Shown here in pieces: positions 58,238 through 64,000 of a DNA stretch of 64,000 nt. A program made the position numbers and the translations under genes. Every line of letters begins with the position of its first letter. The stretch's first letter is position 1. Source of the DNA: Haliclystus octoradiatus (Eukaryota > Cnidaria > Staurozoa > Stauromedusae > Haliclystidae); assembly GCA_916610825.1 (NCBI GenBank), contig OU744448.1, forward strand, positions 14,569,936 through 14,633,935. Direction: 5' to 3'. A model generated the notes under the pieces. The model did no database searches. It saw only the letters and a program-made list of their open reading frames with translations, and was not told the origin of the DNA.

Positions 58238-59011
58238 AATATCAAGATATTATAATAGAACCAAGATAGTCTAATTCAGATTTATGTTGAAAGAGTTTTA
58301 AGCAGGCCATAATATTATCTTACCTTTGTGAAAATCAACCAAATAAAATGTATTTAACATCCTCAAGTATTGAATAATACAAATTTAAAAACAGCATCTT
58401 TGTCAGACATCAATAACATCCTCAAAAGTCTATCTTTGTTGACCCAATATGGATCATTTCCAAACATTTTGATCACCTCTGCCACTGCAGAATCGCTGAG
58501 AATTGGCCTTCAAAACTATTTTAAGATCATCTCGTTTTGATTGAAAATAATTTCCGGGGGTCAGATTATCAAACAAACAAAACCGCCGGGTTTCATGATT
58601 TCATCTAAGCCGTGCGAATAAATGTTTTACTTTTCACGAGAAACTAAGATTTGTTTGTTTGATAATCTGACCCCCGGAAATTTTATCGCATCAAAACGAG
58701 ATGATCTTAAAATAGTTTTGAAGGCCAATTCTCAGTGATTCTGCCCAGATTCTGCCGTGTCAGAAGCGATCAAAGTGTTTGGAAATGATCGATATTGGGT
58801 CAATAAAGATAGACTTTTGAGGATGTTATTGATGTCGGACGAAAGATGCTGTTTTTAAATTTGAATTATTCAATACTTGAGGATGTTTAAATATATATTT
58901 TTTTGGCTGATTTTCACAAATGTAAGATAATATTATGGCCTTTTTTAAATTCTTTCAAACACAAATCTGAGTTAGACTATATTGGTTCTATTGCAATATC
59001 TTGCCAATATA
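58238..59011. mobile_element. Fold-back element with ~340-bp inverted arms, adjoining the synapsin stop codon
   Basis: The left arm (about 58238-58582) and right arm (about 58651-59011) are long inverted repeats around a ~68-bp loop. Examples are CAATACTTGAGGATGTT against AACATCCTCAAGTATTG, and the termini ATAGAACCA against TGGTTCTAT. A second, single-arm copy is at 33210-33632. It begins about 8 bp after the synapsin TAG. Confidence 0.88.
58342..58347 (+). terminator. Nearest synapsin poly(A) signal, inside the fold-back element
   Basis: AATAAA lies 112 nt past the synapsin stop and within the left arm of the fold-back element. If used, the synapsin 3' UTR is almost entirely TE-derived. Confidence 0.5.
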
Positions 59012-61020
59012 CATGCAGCTATACAAATATCACATCTAATTTCATATATTCCCTTTAGAAGGCAGATAATTATTATTTAGGACATCTGATCTTTGTAATA
59101 TATATATATATATAGTAGTATATAATAGTATATAGTAGAAAGAGGCGTAAGTGGCTGATTTGAATGCATTCGAGAATCTAAATAATTTTGGTTTTAATTG
59201 AAATTTTCTTTATAGGCTTGACACAGTGTTTTTGCATCTCCAATTTCAACTCAATTTCATTAGAGTTTCAGCAGTATGTCATCCATGTGTATGAAATAAT
59301 TACAATTACCTTTTAACATGATTTACCTTCTATATTACGGTGGAAGCAGCAATTTTTCTGACAAAATCGGAGATATGAGTATATGCTATAGATAGATAAT
59401 AACTAAATACACTGAATACATGTGCAAGAAGCAACAGCACATCAAAAGGAGAATGCCCACAATCATTTTCTAATGCGATGAAATTGAGTCTCGAGTTCTG
59501 TCCAATCCACGATATTCTGAGATAACCAGCTTCAAAAGAGGCAAAGCAGCAAAGCGCACTACATTACAACTACTGTACAGTGTAGAGTCTTCTGTGAGGG
59601 CGCAAACTATCTATGCATGCTGGTAAGATCGAGAAGATTCCATGGGATACGTCACGATGAAAATACACGTCATACTAATTGAAATTCATTTTTGTCGTAA
59701 AATCATACATATCCAAGTAAAATATTTACCGAAAAGAATTACGAAAAACAAGGCACGTATCTATAAATACAGCTACGAACACGTAGCATAATCTAGCCTC
59801 GGAATAGACAAGTTCTTTACATGTAATATTATAGTGCATTTCTTATAATGAGGATAAATTACAATTCCAAGGTACGATTCAGTCATTAATTCAACTCTTA
59901 TACGGAAGAGCTAAAATATTAGGAAATATTTAAATATAAAACATTATTTATGATCGAGTTCATTATTAAAGATTTACCAATTCTATTTATCGATTAAGCT
60001 CAGTCTGCTGGGTCAGTAGCAAAAAGGTGGCGTGACCAGATTTAAAGAGCACGAAAGCAGCGTCATGATAGCTAATATAAGAACTCCAAATATATATATG
60101 TTGGTTGTCTACATGGCACCTCTCATGTATTGCACTCAAGAAGATAGTACACCAGTTTGGCTGAGTGCTGGTGAAGGAGTGCTGGTTGCCTGCAATAGAA
60201 TGATCCAAATGTCACACAAAGCAGAACGCAAATAGAAATATATTACAGTCAGAATCAGACAGTCGTATCTGGATTTTACGCCAAGGTGATCATCTGATAT
60301 CCTCTGATATATTGAGTAGATTGCGTAATGATCACCTTGACGTGAAACTCAGAAGAGTAGCAAACATAACTGTTTGATTTTCATTTAAAGCTCTGCTTAA
60401 TAGCATTGAGCCACGGCCGTTCCTAATATGGGGGTATTGGGGGCGACAAGTCTCAAAAACAACCTTAAGAAAAAATGTAGCCATACTTACGTAAAACAGT
60501 TTTAGTCTAACTTTATTGGTTCTTATACAAAAGAAGTTATTCTTATTTGGTTGGTATAATAAACTTAGAATGGAAAATAATAATCTGCATCTGAAACAGG
60601 TTTATCTCAAGGAGTAACGAAAAGATTTCAACTTCCATTTTATCGAATTTCTATCAAAGAGTCAGTATGAAAAAATGCTAAACACCATATCTATCTTACA
60701 GGTTATCTTATAGATTAATCACAACAAATATTCACGTACGTCTCGGCAGTGTAGATCACAAACCAAGGGGTGCCTTGGATGAAGAATCGAGACAGCTCCA
60801 TCCATTTAAAGGATGATTTTATCCAAATCAATTACTAAATGCTGTAGACGTTGAAGCTTGGCTTTTCGCTCTTGATGATGGTTGAGATTTTCATTGGAAA
60901 GATTCTACGAAGACAACCCAACAGAAGGTAGTTGGCTTAGGTCGTCTATGTAAATAAATAGCTTACACTAAGCGAGAGACCCGAGGAACAATATCACTGC
61001 AGTTACGATATATGGCAAAA
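59012..61020. other. Intergenic spacer between synapsin and the next gene
   Basis: It includes a (TA)n run at about 59099-59116. A 12-bp inverted repeat CAAGGTGATCAT / ATGATCACCTTG lies at about 60282-60346. Overlapping short frames on both strands at 59987-60235 have no recognisable domain, and I do not call them genes. No RNA gene seen. Confidence 0.4.
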
Positions 61021-63192
61021 TTAGATATACATCGACGATTGAAAGAAGGAATAATACTGGGAATACGTGATACAAACCTTGGTCTCATCTTCATCGTCTA
61101 CGGCATCGTTACCAAGGCGCTTCTGATGTTTTAAGCGTGCAATCTTGATCCAATCTGGCAACTCTTTCCCAGGGGTTACTTCTTCTTTGTCAGATACAGG
61201 ATTTTCGAAAGATCGCGATTTGACAGAATTCGATTGCCTACTTGAGACTGAATAAGACCTACTAGGTTGGGTTTCTTCTTCGATGTCAACACTCCTTAGA
61301 TCGATCATTTCACTTTTTTTGGACTTCATGGAACTCCATTGACGTTTTTGAAATGTGAACGGCTTATCGTAAATAGGACTTGCTGGTGTATTACCAGTCT
61401 CAGCATTTGCTGCTCTATTAGCTCTTATCGCTGCAACTTCTGCAGCATGTTGAAGCTTTGGAGATGAAACCTTGAAAACTGAAGTGTTTGGAGGTAATCG
61501 TTTTTTTGTCAATTCATTATCTTTAGAAAGATCTGAAACGGAGATATCATCTTCATCTATTTTACTTGATTCTATTACACCATTATTTGAGTCTGTAACT
61601 TGCGTTTTATTCTCCATGGCAGTAACATTTATTCTAGAAGATTCTTCGTAAGTGTTTTCTCCTCCAGAATGATCTGGAGAAGAGTTTGTGAGTGTTTGTT
61701 GAGTTAATGTTGGTTGCGAATCAATACCATCTAATTTATCAACATTTAAGGACGATCGAGAAGTGTTAACTGGTGAATCCACATCATTAATGTGCTCCCA
61801 GTCACTTGAAATGGATTGAGGTGTTCCTGCAGCAGAGTTAAATCCAACAATATCTGCACTACCGGATGGTAAATCTTCATTTATAGTGATCATTTCCATA
61901 GAGGTAGTTTCAGGGATATTATCAGGCTCCCGAGGAGAGTCAATAATTTGAACATCTCCAGTGCTCTTTGATTTTGGAATTTCTGGTAGAACTTTTCGTT
62001 TTATATCGGGTGATTTCGTCACAGTGATTTCTACAGCAATGGGCTCTTGCTTAGCCGACTTTTCATCGATTAGTAAACCAGGTCCAAGACTTTTCGGCCT
62101 TGGTCTTGGAGCAGGAATTGGTCTTTTTATTTCTTTCACAGGAATCTGTTCCAGGGAAGAACTAGTACCTTTATCTTCAAAATGATCTGCATTATTATCA
62201 TTCGTTTGATCAATGTGTCCCTTATGAAGTTTGGTTATCAATGAAATATTTTCGTCAGAAGTTTTTCCTTCGCTAATTTGTTCCTTTACTGGTTTCAGAG
62301 CACCAGTTGGTACATTGTCTACGGTAGATTCGTTGGTTTTAATTTCTATATCAGAAGAACTAGTTCCCTCTTTTTGGCGGAATCTTGCAGGTTTACGACG
62401 AGACTTCGGAGCAATGTTGATTTTATGTCTCGCTGCGTTACTTGTTGAAAGGGATGATAATTCAATTGAGGGTGGAAAATCATCAGGGATGTTGTCTAAA
62501 ACAGAGAAGATTGCGATAATTAATTAAATTGCAACAAATACCATTGATTGTCCAACGAGAATTATATGAGAGACATGGAGTAAAGTATTTAAGGTAAGAC
62601 GAAAATGAGGAATAACCGAAATTAGCATAATTCTCTGATTCCATCCTATAAGACATTCAGACATTACCAGATAATATATGGGTCATCCATGAAGTACATA
62701 CTCTGTAAATCATTTTAATTTTTTCTGATGTATAGTCCAATATACTCAACAAAAAAAAACAAAAATAATTGCACTAGGAGTGCAGAAGGCTAACCTTTCT
62801 GTTACACACTAAAGTCAAGTACATTGACTGATTCTTGAACCTTAACTCCAAAAACCGCATAATACATTATTGAATAGTAACTTTTTATGTAACAGAAATC
62901 TCTAGTTTCTCAATTATATAGCAATCATAAAACCAGGATTCCTTTGTTCTATATTTGAAATGCCAATATAACATTACTTACCAGGCTGAGGTAGTGGAGT
63001 TTCATTATCAGTAGATAGCCTAGCAGTGTAAAAGCTATCATCAAAGAAATTTGTATCGAGATCAAAATAAGATGTGGGTTTCTCGCTAGTAACAGATGAA
63101 TCACATGACTCTGATCCACCATCAGATCTTTTCTTTTTTAATTTGAAACGATTCCGAAATGAATCTCTTATTTTCTGCAAACCACCACCACT
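61021..63192 (-). CDS. Low-complexity regulatory protein, CRACD/KIAA1211-like, two exons visible (partial)
   Basis: Exon A (63192-62982) encodes SGGGLQKIRDSFRNRFKLKK, then an acidic/Ser segment. It joins in phase to exon B (62495 to about 61078), which opens DNIPDDFPPSIELSSLS, then AARHKINIAPKSRRKPARF. Later come the Pro-rich IKRPIPAPRPRPKSLGPG and VLPEIPKSKS, Ser/Asp-rich disordered stretches and ELPDWIKIARLKHQKRLG. The AARHK..PK.RR block and the final W-x-x-hydrophobic-A motif recall CRACD/KIAA1211 capping-protein inhibitors, which act on the actin cytoskeleton; this rests on motif memory only. Exon B either splices at AAG|GTTTGT (61077) or reads on to the stop at 61021. Upstream exons probably lie beyond the window. 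Confidence 0.5.
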
Positions 63193-64000
63193 CTTAAATA
63201 ACAACACAAAAAAACACCCATTTAGTAGTTTGTCAAGCATCAATTAAATGTAGTAGCTTAGCTTTAATTATATACAAAGCCCACTTGGACAGTGCGGAAG
63301 CATGGCAATCGTCATAATGCCATTATTATATTAGAATTTGTCCAATGTCAATAGAAATATCGGTAATATATGCAAACAGTATGCGTACACTTAAAATAAA
63401 TTTAAAAAAGAGGGATTCAGAAATAATTTTGAAATGATGCGCTACATATTTACTGATCTGCATATAATAGCAAATATAACAAAAAAATGAATATGATAGC
63501 AAAATATTTACACATTAAACTATCCAATCTTTCAGCATGGATTTGTCATCACACTTTTAGTGACATTACATCTGATTGCACAAATGATCATTGTATATTA
63601 ATATTTAATACTTTGCTATACTGTACACTACATTATTAAAATTGTGTGCATTTAACTTGAATACCACCTAATTAATATACTCAAAGTTAATGAAAAAGGT
63701 CTGTGACAGCGTCAGGGTCAAATTACAGTAAGATATACCAAACAGAGGTATCCAGTCACATATTAAGGGTCAATAATAAGGCTTTTGCAAGTATAAGACA
63801 TAGCAAATAGGGCATTTTAAGTTGAATGTATTCTGGAGTTGTAGCATACAAATGGAGTTAAAACCATTGACACCATGATACAGAACTCTAAAATGTTGTT
63901 AACAATAAACTTGTCTATATTTTGTGTCAAAAGGTATTTCTTTGCGATTTGTTCTGTCTGTAACAACTCAATTAATTGGAAATGGGATGGGCCCACCTTG
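63193..64000. other. Upstream intron or flank of the partial gene
   Basis: AT-rich sequence with no exon I can support on either strand. Confidence 0.35.

Noticed and set aside
59987..60235. Opposite-strand frames of 67-73 aa
   Set aside because: No recognisable motif, no splice-compatible neighbours and no poly(A) context; chance frames in AT-rich DNA.

Overview
The window is nuclear DNA from an invertebrate animal. It is AT-rich, and its multi-exon genes have short GT-AG bounded exons in TE-rich introns. It carries a synapsin gene, a metazoan neuronal marker, beside housekeeping genes. I cannot place the clade more precisely from this sequence alone.

From left to right there are six host genes. 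(1) The 3' exons of a septin of the SEPT6/8/10/11 group (+, 157-1294). (2) A complete 13-exon sphingoid long-chain-base/S1P phosphatase of the PAP2 superfamily (-, 3388-12146, 452 aa). (3) Head to head with it, only 83 bp between start codons, a complete 16-exon FIP1 (FIP1L1) cleavage/polyadenylation subunit (+, 12230-25742, 589 aa). (4) Tail to tail with FIP1, a 3-exon F-box/leucine-rich-repeat gene (-, 27853-45052, 425 aa). (5) A complete 11-exon synapsin (+, 50619-58230, 465 aa). (6) Two exons of a low-complexity protein resembling CRACD/KIAA1211-type actin-capping regulators (-, about 61021-63192, incomplete). For genes 2 to 5 I assembled the exons by hand, and every splice phase adds up to an uninterrupted frame.

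The rest is dominated by transposable elements, many with readable boundaries. A 5.8-kb BEL/Pao retrotransposon (37056-42824, 5-bp target duplication ATTAT) sits inside the reverse transcriptase of an older LINE, and both lie inside a 13.8-kb intron of the F-box gene. A CR1/Jockey-like LINE (about 52660-55575) fills a synapsin intron. A ~380-bp tRNA-derived SINE occurs three times, twice with clean target duplications. Small non-autonomous DNA elements are abundant: hAT-like (8-bp duplications), Harbinger-like (3-bp), TTAA-type and mariner-like (TA). A ~770-bp fold-back element begins about 8 bp after the synapsin stop codon. A second fold-back element at 47.3-47.8 kb has one arm split by a solo-LTR-like sequence. 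A ~140-bp tandem repeat rich in GTTCATGAAC palindromes lies in the FIP1 3' flank.

The host genes have unrelated jobs (cytoskeleton, sphingolipid turnover, mRNA 3'-end formation, ubiquitin ligase targeting, synaptic vesicles). The functional links visible are positional: a shared bidirectional promoter, convergent 3' ends, and TE-derived 3' UTR material. I found no host tRNA or rRNA gene and no CRISPR array.
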